The translations under genes and the position numbers were made by a program. A DNA stretch of 64,000 bases, from NCBI RefSeq assembly GCF_030687395.1, contig NZ_CP117430.1:1488001-1552000 (forward strand), read 5' to 3'. This document shows positions 35,843 to 44,852 of this stretch, piece by piece. The notes beneath the pieces are model-generated. The model did not search any database. It was not told the origin of the DNA and worked only from the letters and a program-made list of their open reading frames with translations. The DNA is from Pseudomonas wuhanensis (lineage in GTDB: Bacteria; Pseudomonadota; Gammaproteobacteria; Pseudomonadales; Pseudomonadaceae). Numbering within the stretch: position 1 is the first letter of the stretch; every line of letters begins with the position of its first letter.

Positions 35843-36844
35843 TCACAGCCGCGGCGCCGGCACTTGATCGAGCAGTTGCTTGAGCACCTGATCGACTTCC
35901 AGCCCTTCGATGTCCAGCTCCGGGGCGATGCGCACACGGTGGCGCAGAACGGCCAGGGCGCAGCCTTTGATGTCGTCGGGAATCACGAACTCGCCGCCGC
36001 GCAACAAGGCCCGGGCGCGGGCGCAACGTACCAGCGCGATTGACGCGCGAGGCCCGGCGCCCAGGGTCAACCCCGGCCAGGTCCGGGTGGTGCGGGCCAG
36101 GCGCACGGCGTAATCGAGTACCTGATCGTCCATTGGCAGATCACTGGCAATGCGCTGCAAAGCCAGCACGTCCTTGGCTTGCAACACAGTGCGCAATGGT
36201 TGCACGTCGAGCATGTCGGCCCGGGTCGAGCGGCTGACCTGGCGCACCATGTTCAATTCCTGCTCGGCATCGGGGTAGTCCATGCGCACCTTGAGCATGA
36301 AGCGGTCGAGCTCGGCTTCCGGCAACGGGTAAGTGCCTTCCTGTTCGATGGGGTTTTGCGTGGCGAGCACCATGAACGGTTGCGCGATGGGCAGGGCTCG
36401 GCCTTCGAGGGTGACCTGGCGTTCCTGCATGGCTTCGAGCAACGCCGCCTGGGTTTTCGCCGGGGCACGGTTGATCTCGTCGGCCAATAGCAGATTGGTG
36501 AATAGCGGGCCTTTGCGCAGTTTGAATTGCTCGGTTTGCAAGTCGTACACGGCGTGCCCGGTGACGTCGCTGGGCATCAGGTCCGGGGTGAACTGGATGC
36601 GCGCGTATTCACCGCCGAAGCAGCGAGCGAGGGCGCGTACCAACAATGTCTTGCCCAAACCCGGCACGCCTTCGAGCAGTACATGGCCGCCGGCGATCAG
36701 GGCGGTCAGCACATCGTCGATCACGATGTTCTGGCCGATCACGGCTTTTTGCAGTTCCGTCCTTACCGCTTGGGCCAACTGGCTGGCGCGCTGGCGCTGT
36801 TGGGCGGCGTGGGTCAGTGTGCCGGGCTCGATCTGTTCACTCAT
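35843..36844 (-). CDS. MoxR family AAA+ ATPase
   Basis: 333 residues from the ATG at 36842-36844 (MSEQIEPGTL). Walker A is GVPGLGKT, Walker B is LLLADEINRAP, sensor 1 lies in LATQNPIEQEGTY, and there is a C-terminal lid. MoxR ATPases work as chaperone-like partners of VWA proteins such as the following DUF58 protein. The frame continues 15 residues further to an ATG at 36889, but those codons lie inside the inserted island. The original start is taken as MSEQ because the intact operon would overlap the DUF4350 stop there by 4 nt. The native ribosome site is now at the far end of the island (58982 onward). Confidence 0.88.
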   Translation of the reverse strand: MSEQIEPGTLTHAAQQRQRASQLAQAVRTELQKAVIGQNIVIDDVLTALIAGGHVLLEGVPGLGKTLLVRALARCFGGEYARIQFTPDLMPSDVTGHAVYDLQTEQFKLRKGPLFTNLLLADEINRAPAKTQAALLEAMQERQVTLEGRALPIAQPFMVLATQNPIEQEGTYPLPEAELDRFMLKVRMDYPDAEQELNMVRQVSRSTRADMLDVQPLRTVLQAKDVLALQRIASDLPMDDQVLDYAVRLARTTRTWPGLTLGAGPRASIALVRCARARALLRGGEFVIPDDIKGCALAVLRHRVRIAPELDIEGLEVDQVLKQLLDQVPAPRL

Positions 36845-37286
36845 GGTTTCCGGAGCCTTGCTAACTGTTACATGTGTTTTATCTTCCATAAATCAGTTAC
36901 TTACCTAATTTAACTTTTTTTAAGTTTTTTTCGCGCGTAACGAGTGAGTGATTGCCAATCTGCACGACTGCGATTCCATAGTAACCTCTCATTTGAGCTC
37001 GTCTGAAGTGGAGGCTAGGCCATGACGGCCATTTATGTTTGGGGGTAGTGCACCCCAAGTGCCGGTTAGCCTTCTGTGGTCTCGACTTCGACTCACTCTC
37101 GTTCGTTTCCGGTCGGACTGATGAAGGGTCAAAAATCAGCGCGCAGCGTCGGGATGGCAAGACGTACTACAGTGCGAACCAGCTCATTAGGTTGGCCGTT
37201 CCTTTCTGTGCCTAAGAGAGCGAGTCGGATCGTTACATCAAGAGTTTGCCATTTTTCATAGGTGAAGTTATGGAGGACGTTGCTCG
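36845..37286. other. Left end of the island, no convincing gene
   Basis: About 440 nt between moxR and gajA. It contains an AT-rich run (36900-36933) and mixed GC DNA, and must hold the gajA promoter. A six-codon ORF (ATG 37270 to TGA 37288-37290) overlaps the gajA GTG start, possibly coupling. I see no terminator or further structure that I can support. Confidence 0.5.
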
Positions 37287-38993
37287 GTGAAAATTAGAAA
37301 GATATCGATAAAAAACTTTCGTGGAGTGAAAGAGCTTGATTGGAGCCTTCCAACGGCCGACATTTTCTGCCTCATAGGGAAAGGGGATTCTTCCAAGTCA
37401 ACCATCTTGGAAGCAATTCGATATACGTTCTACCCTCAATGGAATCTCACCTTCAGCGACTCAGATTTTTATCAATGCAGGATTGAGAATGAGATAACCA
37501 TCGAAGTCACGATTGGCAGCCTGATTGAGGAGTTCTGCGCGCTTAACAAGTACGGGCATCACCTTCGGGGCTGGGACGCAGCTGCATTGACGCTCATGGA
37601 CGAGCCAGACGACCACCTGGAAAGTGTTTTAACCGTTCGGCTCACGGTTGAGAAAGATTTGGAGCCGAAGTGGATCGTGGTCTGCGACCGCAATCCAGAA
37701 GGTGCTCCTTTCAAGCAAACCGACAGAAACAAAGTCGGGGTGGGACTAATCGGTGCGTACAGCGAGAGAGAGCTTTCATGGGCGAATGGAACCGCATTGG
37801 CCAAGCTAACTGAAGCACAGAGCCTGACTGAGCTGTTAGCGAATGCGTCGAGAACTGCCAGAACCTCGCTGGATGCTGACCGGCCAGCCACCCTTAAAAA
37901 CTTCGATGCTGCGGCTATAAAATCTCAGGCGATCGCGAAGCTCTTGGGTGTTCCCGTATTGGACGCCTACAAGGCGCACCTCGACTTGGCCTCTATAAAC
38001 CTGAAGGTAGGCGGGCTTGCCCTACATGACGGCGAAATACCGCTGCGTCAGTTGGGCCTTGGATCGCGCCGCATGCTTCAGTGTGGAATTCAGAGGGCGG
38101 GGCTTGAAGAGGGCCATATCACCTTGTTCGATGAATTGGAGTTCGGCTTGGAGCCGCATCGAATCACCCGCCTCATCAAGCACATTAGAGAAGACAAGCG
38201 CGGACAATATTTCCTGACAACCCATTCGCCCATGGTGCTGCGCGAACTCACGGTGAAGGACCTTTACATCGTCCACAGCAAGGGCGGTGTGGTTCAGATC
38301 ATTTCTGCTGCTCAGAAGGGGCTCGAAGAACACGAGGTTCAGGGCAAGATTCGATCAAGCACCGAGGCATTCCTGGCGAAGAAAGTCATAGTGTGCGAGG
38401 GCGCTACGGAGGTCGGCTTCCTGAGAGGCTTTGACGACTACCAGATAGAGAACGAAAAAGATCCGTTTTCGTTCCACGGCGTAGCGCTGCTGGACGCGAA
38501 GGGAGCCAGCAAAGTGAAAGCACTGGCGAAAGCTTTTAAATCACTTTGCTATGACGTGTCGGTGCTGGCTGATGGCGACGCGGAGAAGCAGTTTTCTACC
38601 GCCGATGCGGCAGAGCTTGTTGCATTGGGGATTCCGACCTATGTGTGGAGCGACAAGCTTTCACTTGAAGAGCGAGCTTTCCAAGATCTGCCGTGGGACG
38701 ATGTATTGGCCAGTGTGAAGCTCGCTCAAGATGAGCTGTTTTACCCTGTATACGACCAGGTGCGATCACAGCTTTTGGAAAACTTGGACAAAGATATTGG
38801 CACGTGGACGGAAAGCCCCAAGCTACGGACCGCTATCGGTGTAGCGGCGAAAAACTCTGGTTGGTTCAAGGACACCACCAGAGGCGATTTGTGGTTCAAG
38901 GCAATCTGCCTGGCCTTCCAGGACGCTGCCTTCGGCAAGAAGAACCTTGCGCTTGAACTCAGCAAGCTTTGGGAGTGGGCAGAGCGTGTCTGA
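37287..38993 (+). CDS. gajA: Gabija GajA: OLD-family ATPase with TOPRIM nuclease domain
   Basis: 568 residues, close to known GajA (about 578). The ATPase domain has Walker A GKGDSSKST (31-39), signature-like LGLGSRRM (256-263), Walker B ITLFDELEFG (278-287) and THSP (312-315). The TOPRIM domain has VIVCEGATE with E371 and LADGDAE with D429 and D431. GajA is a sequence-specific nicking nuclease held in check by ATP; with GajB it degrades phage or cell DNA when nucleotides are depleted during infection. The start is GTG with GGAGG 9-10 nt upstream. It overlaps gajB by 8 nt. It is the first cargo gene at the island's left end. Confidence 0.88.
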   Translation: MKIRKISIKNFRGVKELDWSLPTADIFCLIGKGDSSKSTILEAIRYTFYPQWNLTFSDSDFYQCRIENEITIEVTIGSLIEEFCALNKYGHHLRGWDAAALTLMDEPDDHLESVLTVRLTVEKDLEPKWIVVCDRNPEGAPFKQTDRNKVGVGLIGAYSERELSWANGTALAKLTEAQSLTELLANASRTARTSLDADRPATLKNFDAAAIKSQAIAKLLGVPVLDAYKAHLDLASINLKVGGLALHDGEIPLRQLGLGSRRMLQCGIQRAGLEEGHITLFDELEFGLEPHRITRLIKHIREDKRGQYFLTTHSPMVLRELTVKDLYIVHSKGGVVQIISAAQKGLEEHEVQGKIRSSTEAFLAKKVIVCEGATEVGFLRGFDDYQIENEKDPFSFHGVALLDAKGASKVKALAKAFKSLCYDVSVLADGDAEKQFSTADAAELVALGIPTYVWSDKLSLEERAFQDLPWDDVLASVKLAQDELFYPVYDQVRSQLLENLDKDIGTWTESPKLRTAIGVAAKNSGWFKDTTRGDLWFKAICLAFQDAAFGKKNLALELSKLWEWAERV

Positions 38994-40419
38994 TGAACTG
39001 GCGATCAAGCTCAACGACTGCACAACCAAGGGGTATGTGATCGCGCCTGCTGGGTATGGAAAGACACACCTCATTGCGTTGGCAGTGCGGGCTTCTAGCG
39101 GCAGGCAACTGATCCTGACGCATACCTTCGCAGGCGTGAACTCCATCAAGACAAAGATGGCCGCACTTGGTGTTGCAGCCTCCAAATATCAGGTGGACAC
39201 GATTGCGAGCTGGGCGCTGCGACTTTGCCTGGCTTACCCCAAGACGTCAGGATGGAAAGTAGAAAACCCGACTAGTAAGCAGTGGAACAAGCTCTATGAG
39301 TGTTGTTCTGGTCTGTTAGGGAAGAAATTCATTCGTCAGGCTGTAGCTGCCACCTACGTTGGCGTCTATGTGGACGAGTATCAGGACTGCTCTGAGCTAC
39401 AGCATGCGTTGGTCTGTGCCTTGGCAGAGTTCCTGCCCAGTCGGATCCTAGGCGATCCTATGCAGGCCATTTTCGACTTTGACGAGGGCAAGCCTGTGGA
39501 CTGGGACATTAGCGTCTATCCCTCTTTTGGCTGTCTGGGGCAACTGGATATTCCTTGGCGCTGGGAGAAGTCAGGGAATCCGAAGCTTGGCGCCTGGCTC
39601 AAGGAGGCACGGAAAAAGATAGAACGGGGCCAGAAGATTGACCTGCTCGGCGAACGGCCACCTAGTGTGGTTCGTGTCCACACCGATCCAGAATACCTCT
39701 CCTCAAAACAGTATTCCTCGCTCTGTAATCTACTGAACCATGATGAGAGCGTTATTGCTCTGCATGGTGGGGATCAGCAGTCCAAAAACAAGACTCACCT
39801 TTTGGCCCGAAGCATGTCAGGACGGTTTTCCTCCATCGAGGAGGTTGAAGGCAAGAATCTTCATTCGTTCGTCAAAAAATTTGTAGCCGCGAAGACTGTC
39901 CAGGCCGGCTTCCTCCTCGCAGTTGAGTTTGCAAAGAAATGCTTCACGGGTGTCGCTGATGCATTAACGGCTGGCACCAAACGAGGCGAGGTGGCCAATC
40001 TTCGCAAAGGGACGAGATACCCCTTGGTCTTGAAGGCAGCGAACGACTATTTGAACGAACCTACAAGCAGCCATCTCAAGGCATTCTTTCTGGCTTTGAA
40101 GAGCAACCCAGAGACGTCTGCTTATCGTCGTGACCTGCTGTATCGCTTCCTCAACGTGCTGAAGATGCACGTTGACGGTGAAGGGGCAACTCTTGCAGAG
40201 GCTGCAAACACGTATCAGCGCGAGATGAGGCATACGGGACGGCCTATCAGTCATAAAAAGCTCATCGGAACAACTCTGCTGGTCAAGGGCTTGGAATATG
40301 ACCATGCAGTTATCCTCGATGCGGATGCACTTAACGCCAAGGATCTGTATGTCGCGATGACTCGTGGATCGAAATCCCTCACTATCATTGGGACGTGCAG
40401 ACACCTGCCAGCAAAATAA
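38986..40419 (+). CDS. gajB: Gabija GajB: UvrD/PcrA-like helicase
   Basis: 477 residues (known GajB about 494) from GTG at 38986, with GGGAG upstream; a TTG 39 nt earlier is a poorer choice. Superfamily 1 motifs are in order: Walker A APAGYGKTHL (24-33), Walker B YVDEYQDCSELQ, motif III GDPMQAIFDF, IPWRWEKS, motif V LVKGLEYDHAVI and motif VI LYVAMTRGSKSL. In Gabija, GajB uses DNA-end-stimulated ATPase activity to deplete nucleotides and binds a GajA tetramer. The 8-nt overlap with gajA indicates coupled synthesis. Confidence 0.88.
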   Translation: MSDELAIKLNDCTTKGYVIAPAGYGKTHLIALAVRASSGRQLILTHTFAGVNSIKTKMAALGVAASKYQVDTIASWALRLCLAYPKTSGWKVENPTSKQWNKLYECCSGLLGKKFIRQAVAATYVGVYVDEYQDCSELQHALVCALAEFLPSRILGDPMQAIFDFDEGKPVDWDISVYPSFGCLGQLDIPWRWEKSGNPKLGAWLKEARKKIERGQKIDLLGERPPSVVRVHTDPEYLSSKQYSSLCNLLNHDESVIALHGGDQQSKNKTHLLARSMSGRFSSIEEVEGKNLHSFVKKFVAAKTVQAGFLLAVEFAKKCFTGVADALTAGTKRGEVANLRKGTRYPLVLKAANDYLNEPTSSHLKAFFLALKSNPETSAYRRDLLYRFLNVLKMHVDGEGATLAEAANTYQREMRHTGRPISHKKLIGTTLLVKGLEYDHAVILDADALNAKDLYVAMTRGSKSLTIIGTCRHLPAK

Positions 40420-40531
40420 TCTTACGTCATGACTAAGAAGCTCTTGCTCGTTGGTCCAGGCGATAGCATGAGGCTCGGTTCCGAAATCAATAGACCACTA
40501 CAATCGTCTGCTACCAACTCAAGGAAGAACT

Positions 40532-42733
40532 ATGTCAAAGGTCAAGCTTCCCCCAGAGTCCGAAGTAGTGTCCTGGCTACAACAGCTCATTGAGAAGGAA
40601 GAACTGCTTCAGTCGATCCAAGGGCGAGAGGCGATCACCTCCTTAACGGACACGGTAGACCAGGGGTATTTTCTTCCCTCCTTTGGCATCGATTACATCT
40701 CTCGACGTGCTTCAGCTGAGGCGGCAGATCATGTCCTGAGCCGTTTGAGCGTTCTGGAGATCATCTCGATCAACACCAGTATCTCACTGACCACAGGGGA
40801 GGTGCTGCGCCCAGACATCCTTTGTTTCAACGCTGAGACGAAGACACTCGTGGTTTTTGAGGTCAAAAGGGCCAGCGAAACCGAGAGACAGACCGTCACT
40901 GAGCTTGCCGGCTACGAGCAGGAACTTCGGAATATGCTCCCTTTCTTGGGCAATTTCGACGTTTGCTTCGTAGTCGTCGCGGCTGACTGGTCGACGCTTC
41001 TCGTGCATGCCGTTGGCAGCATGAACGCATGGTCGGGTAAGCAGTATTTGGCACTCAAGTTGACCAACGAAGAGTCTGGGTTTGGTTTCCTAGCACACCT
41101 TCCTGAGGCCTGGCATCTAACCGGCAGTACCAATCTCCCAGTCGAGGCGCTTCCATCAATCGATCTTTACCTCGCCTATAAAGGGATTGACGATCTCGGA
41201 AGCGAAGAAGGAAATATCGATTCCGTTGGGGGAAATGAAGACGATGAGCGTTGGCCTCCGAGAATAGTGCTTACCGCCATGGATGTGATTGCTCGAGAAG
41301 GCGACAGGGCAGGCTCACATGGCTTTATGATGCTCTGGCGTGATGTCAACGGCTTTGGCCGTGGTCGATGGTGCATTACCCTCACTGCCATTGATCCATA
41401 TGCAATGCATGCCTGGTGTCGTGATCATGGCCTGCCGCATAGGGAGTCGGAGGCTGCGATTTTCCTGCACAATCGTAAGGATGACCTTCTTGGCCAGACA
41501 CCGCAGACGGTGTACGACATTGCTAAGGCGGCGTTTCCTCTGCTTAAAGAGCATTTCGATCCTGAATTTTGCGGAGATTTCCATTGGCAACTGAAGACTC
41601 GTCAGTACCGCAACCGAGTGGTGCCAACTAGGTTCGATTTCTGGGGAAGCCTCGGGCAACATGCCCGGGAATTTGTTTCTAACCCTGCTGTTCGAAATAA
41701 TTACATGCCATTCGTTGGTCTCAATCAGCTAGATTGGACTGATCCTTCAGTTGCGATGACGTTAGTAATGAACCTCTCGCTGGGAGCACCGTTCCCCAGA
41801 GGTGTGATCAAGTGCAGCGATGCGTTTTTGACCGGTCGCGTGCTTGGCGACCTGGCTGTCGCCGCCTTCAACGCCGCTCCGGACAAAGTGCATGCTGCGA
41901 GGATTGAGCCCATGGTTGAGTGGGCGCAATTGGAGGCGCTGCGCTTTGCGATTGAGATGAAGCAAATGTACGACATCACTGAGGAAGTGGTTACGCCAAT
42001 GCCGATGCTGTCCAATGAACCGGCTAAGCGATTGATGGCCACTGAAGAGCTTGCCCAGTGGGTCAGGGTGGATCTAATCAGTAAACGGCATCCATTCCAT
42101 CAGGCGTGCTTCGATCTTGGCTACCGTCATGCACTGCTTTTCAATCTACTGAGTGAGCAAGCCATTGATTGCCTCAATCCGGATGAGCTTAGGGCAGCTG
42201 CTTGTATCGTGCGTAACATTCTCAAGGGCGTGTTGTCACGGGCGGAAGGCAGCCAGGGTGAGACGTTTCAATCTTCAGGCTTCCTACAATTCATGGCATT
42301 CCTAGAGCCGCATTTAGGCTCTGGCAGCCATCTCGGAGACGATGAGGCAATAAGTGTGGCGATTGATGCAATTTCTGACGAAAAGCTCCTTTCAGGCTTC
42401 TCTGGTGCCATTGTCAAAGGTGTGGATTCAATTATCCCAGTTGTACTCCATACGACCCGCCCACCCTTTCCTGCGCAGGTAGATTGGGAGTGGCTCAAGT
42501 CTGGGATTAAGGCGTTATTTGAAAGTGGAGATCATTGCCCAGCTGTCATTTTCAGCCAGGATGGAATGGTGGGTAGTGGCCGCTTGGAGCGACCCTTTAG
42601 GCTCGGGTCTCCTATCAGTGATCCTGACGTGGAGGTCTACGTCCTCGATGAGTCGTCTGCGAGGACTATCGCCATCAAGATGACGTGGGATGAGGTGAAA
42701 GAATTTCACGCCAAACGAAGTCAAGGGTATTAA
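40532..42733 (+). CDS. PD-(D/E)XK nuclease-motif protein following Gabija, otherwise unrecognised
   Basis: 733 residues. The N-terminal part has a textbook PD-(D/E)XK core: RPDILCF with D95, then FEVKRA with E110 and K112, followed by a helix with Q120 (ERQTVTELAGYEQEL). This suggests a Mg-dependent DNase. The remaining 550 residues have no motif I recognise. A region near 230-240 is acidic and probably a linker. AAGGAAG precedes the ATG. It starts 112 nt after gajB in the same direction, so it may share the transcript. Codon use is less GC-biased than the core genes. Whether it is a Gabija accessory or a separate defence gene is open. Confidence 0.6.
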   Translation: MSKVKLPPESEVVSWLQQLIEKEELLQSIQGREAITSLTDTVDQGYFLPSFGIDYISRRASAEAADHVLSRLSVLEIISINTSISLTTGEVLRPDILCFNAETKTLVVFEVKRASETERQTVTELAGYEQELRNMLPFLGNFDVCFVVVAADWSTLLVHAVGSMNAWSGKQYLALKLTNEESGFGFLAHLPEAWHLTGSTNLPVEALPSIDLYLAYKGIDDLGSEEGNIDSVGGNEDDERWPPRIVLTAMDVIAREGDRAGSHGFMMLWRDVNGFGRGRWCITLTAIDPYAMHAWCRDHGLPHRESEAAIFLHNRKDDLLGQTPQTVYDIAKAAFPLLKEHFDPEFCGDFHWQLKTRQYRNRVVPTRFDFWGSLGQHAREFVSNPAVRNNYMPFVGLNQLDWTDPSVAMTLVMNLSLGAPFPRGVIKCSDAFLTGRVLGDLAVAAFNAAPDKVHAARIEPMVEWAQLEALRFAIEMKQMYDITEEVVTPMPMLSNEPAKRLMATEELAQWVRVDLISKRHPFHQACFDLGYRHALLFNLLSEQAIDCLNPDELRAAACIVRNILKGVLSRAEGSQGETFQSSGFLQFMAFLEPHLGSGSHLGDDEAISVAIDAISDEKLLSGFSGAIVKGVDSIIPVVLHTTRPPFPAQVDWEWLKSGIKALFESGDHCPAVIFSQDGMVGSGRLERPFRLGSPISDPDVEVYVLDESSARTIAIKMTWDEVKEFHAKRSQGY

Positions 42734-43000
42734 TCTGGCTCCAGTATGGGCGAGCGTCGTGCAAGCCTAGGGCAATTTGGCGTACTAGGTCTGAAGGACG
42801 CTGTTGTCCGATTACTGCCCATCGCGGCAGGCAGCTATCGGCCCGGAGTGTGTAAAAACGCTCTGACCTCATCGTCTTGGATCATCGAGGTTCGTTGGCT
42901 GAGCGATCGCACGGTCAATGCTGCGGGTCGTATCGGTCGCGACCTGGAGCATGTCAACGCTGTTTTTACAGCCATCAGGGATGGGCCAGAACCAGCCTTT

Positions 43001-43258
43001 TTATGCCGACAGCGCCGTCATCAAACCGTGAGCACCGATGATTTTCATCATCACCTGTTTCATGCTGTAGGCGAGCACATTCAAACTCATCTCCGCACTC
43101 ACCCCGACCAGCTTTCGGGTTAGGAAGTGCGTCGCACCCGTCCATTGTTTGAGCGTCCCGAAGGGATGCTCAACCGTCCGTTTTCGGACTCGCATCATCT
43201 CCGGGGCCCTTTGCTCAGCCGAAGCTGCATTTCCTCCAATACGGTTTCATGGGAGTTT
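43001..43258 (-). pseudogene. IS1182-type transposase, C-terminal remnant with frameshift
   Basis: The minus strand encodes RVRKRTVEHPFGTLKQW and THFLTRKLVGVSAEMSLNVL, the classic C-terminus of IS1182-family DDE transposases. Upstream, the matching continuation (HETVLEEMQLRLSKGP) is in another frame, so there is a frameshift near 43205, and the homology stops at about 43258. The word GTGTGTAAAAACGC at about 42848 may be the surviving IS end. The 670-nt gap from 42734 to 43403 holds only this remnant and the palindromes. Confidence 0.75.
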
Positions 43259-43339
43259 TAAGGCGCAATGGAGGACGCCGATGTGGCCCTGCACGGCTGC
43301 CTTGAATTGGATCCCCGTCGTTTCTTTTTTAAGAAGCTG

Positions 43340-43375
43340 TTTACTAAATTTAGTAAATTTACTAAAGTTAGTAAT
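43340..43375. promoter_or_regulatory. Two abutting 18-bp palindromes upstream of the DUF6530-like gene
   Basis: TTTACTAAATTTAGTAAA (43340-43357) is a perfect palindrome. It is followed without a gap by TTTACTAAAGTTAGTAAT (43358-43375), a two-mismatch copy. They lie 28 nt before the ATG at 43404, so a repressor could bind the promoter or leader. No adjacent regulator is seen. Confidence 0.6.
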
Positions 43376-43403
43376 ATTAGTGACTTTACTAGAGAGGGTG
43401 TCC

Positions 43404-43841
43404 ATGAAAATTCCGACGTATTTGAAGCACAAACCTGTTCTTGAAGTCGCTAACTACGATCAGCTAGATGGCCCTTACAGGAATAAGACCGATGCGAAAG
43501 GGCTTTCGGTGGGACTGGCGCAATGGAACGAGCCCGGTTGCACGGAGATCTCGGCCAAGGTGTGGCGCAACACCGGTGAAAAGTGGTCTCGCCAATCTGA
43601 AGAGTTGCCCCTGCATCGGGTGATCGATCTGGCCACACTGGTCTGTGCGGCCATTCGTTACACCGAAAATGGCAACGAACTGACCTCCACGGAAGATTTT
43701 CCTATTTCCTTCTCGACCGATAACGAGGAGTTGAAGCGATACCTGGAGATCATGAAAAAAGAGCTGGTAGCCAATAAAGAGCATCTGGACGTGAGCCTGG
43801 ATCGCTTGGTGATTGCCTTGAAAAAGCTAGGTAAATGCTAG
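43404..43841 (+). CDS. DUF6530-like protein, possibly truncated at its C-terminus
   Basis: 145 residues from the ATG with GAGAGGG upstream. LKHKPVLEVANYDQLDGPY and QSEELPLHRVIDLATLVC are conserved-looking; I associate this with DUF6530, from memory only. There is no catalytic motif. The stop codon TAG is the right three-quarters of a CTAG at which IS-end sequence begins (43842), so the native C-terminus may have been replaced when an IS inserted. Confidence 0.55.
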   Translation: MKIPTYLKHKPVLEVANYDQLDGPYRNKTDAKGLSVGLAQWNEPGCTEISAKVWRNTGEKWSRQSEELPLHRVIDLATLVCAAIRYTENGNELTSTEDFPISFSTDNEELKRYLEIMKKELVANKEHLDVSLDRLVIALKKLGKC

Positions 43842-43860
43842 GGGGCGTTCTCATTTGAGC
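43838..43860. repeat. Solo end of an IS5-family element
   Basis: CTAG followed by GGGGCGTTCTCATTTGA matches, inverted, the right end of the intact IS (TCAAATGAGAACGCACCCTAG, 46493-46512 with a small difference). No transposase follows. It marks a past insertion of a related element. The rest of the gap to 44079 shows nothing I can support. Confidence 0.6.
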
Positions 43861-44079
43861 CAAGTAGGGGGCGACGTCGTTAACCAACACCAGGTTCGCA
43901 ATGCTCTACCGCAACGGCACTGCCTGCGTATCTAATGAGCTCAGTGAAAATGAGTGAGTCACACCAGACCTTCAAGCCGATAATCTATCTGGATCCACAA
44001 CACAAGCTATCCCGGAAGTTCGAGGCGCTATCCGACCTGCTAACCTCACTCCGTCGTCTTCGGAGTTGGATGGTGTCTG

Positions 44080-44844
44080 ATGGCATTTGTAGACTCGTTC
44101 GTTGCCCAAATCGTAGCGCTTGAGGTAGGGCTCTACCATGCTCAAGCCCGAATGGGCGCCAGGACGGACAGTGAAGCGTTGCATGACCTCAGAATCAATC
44201 TGCGGCGCATCAGAAGCCTGTTGCGGCCATTGCGTGAGATAGAGGGCATCGCGCCACTGAATGAGGCCGCAGCCGCAGTCGGCAGACTGACCACGCCTGC
44301 GCGTGACCTTGAGGTATTGATAGAAGAGCTTGAGGCGCAAGGATTCCCAAAGCAGGCGCATGTCAGAAAAGCGATTCTACAGACCAGCTATAGCCGCATC
44401 GTTAAAGCCCGCGCGATCAATCAGCTCTTTTTCCAACTGGATGAGTGGCCTTCAGCCTTCCGAGCTGCTGAGCGTGCGTGCGAGTTAGGTCGAATTAAAA
44501 AGACCATCAGCAAACGCTTGCACAAGCAAATCGAGCACCTGAAAGCTGCGTTAGCCGATCCGCAGTTTGATCGTCACCAGCTGAGAATCCTGGTCAAACG
44601 TACCCGTTACCTCAACGATGCTTTTCCTCAGCTGTCGCCCCTCTCTGGTGAGGCCGCTGCTTCGCTCAAGACTGTGCAGTCAGCCCTCGGCTCCTGGCAC
44701 GACCATTTCCAGTGGTGTCTCAGAGCCAAGCACGAAAAAGATTTACAGCCACTTGCGAAAGCGTGGCACGCAGCAGCCGATACCGCACTCTTGAAAGCGG
44801 AGTCTCAGTTGGCACAGCTTCTACGACTACTTGCTACTAAATAG
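44080..44844 (+). CDS. CHAD domain protein
   Basis: 254 residues. The conserved histidine/arginine helix is EALHDLRINLRRIRSLLRPL; a second helix pair follows near 180 (DRHQLRILVKRTRYLNDAF). CHAD domains are basic helical bundles that bind polyphosphate. It stands alone, with no CYTH domain. It is convergent with an FNR-type regulator 8 nt away. The specific role is unknown. Confidence 0.82.
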   Translation: MAFVDSFVAQIVALEVGLYHAQARMGARTDSEALHDLRINLRRIRSLLRPLREIEGIAPLNEAAAAVGRLTTPARDLEVLIEELEAQGFPKQAHVRKAILQTSYSRIVKARAINQLFFQLDEWPSAFRAAERACELGRIKKTISKRLHKQIEHLKAALADPQFDRHQLRILVKRTRYLNDAFPQLSPLSGEAAASLKTVQSALGSWHDHFQWCLRAKHEKDLQPLAKAWHAAADTALLKAESQLAQLLRLLATK

Positions 44845-44852
44845 AGTGATTC

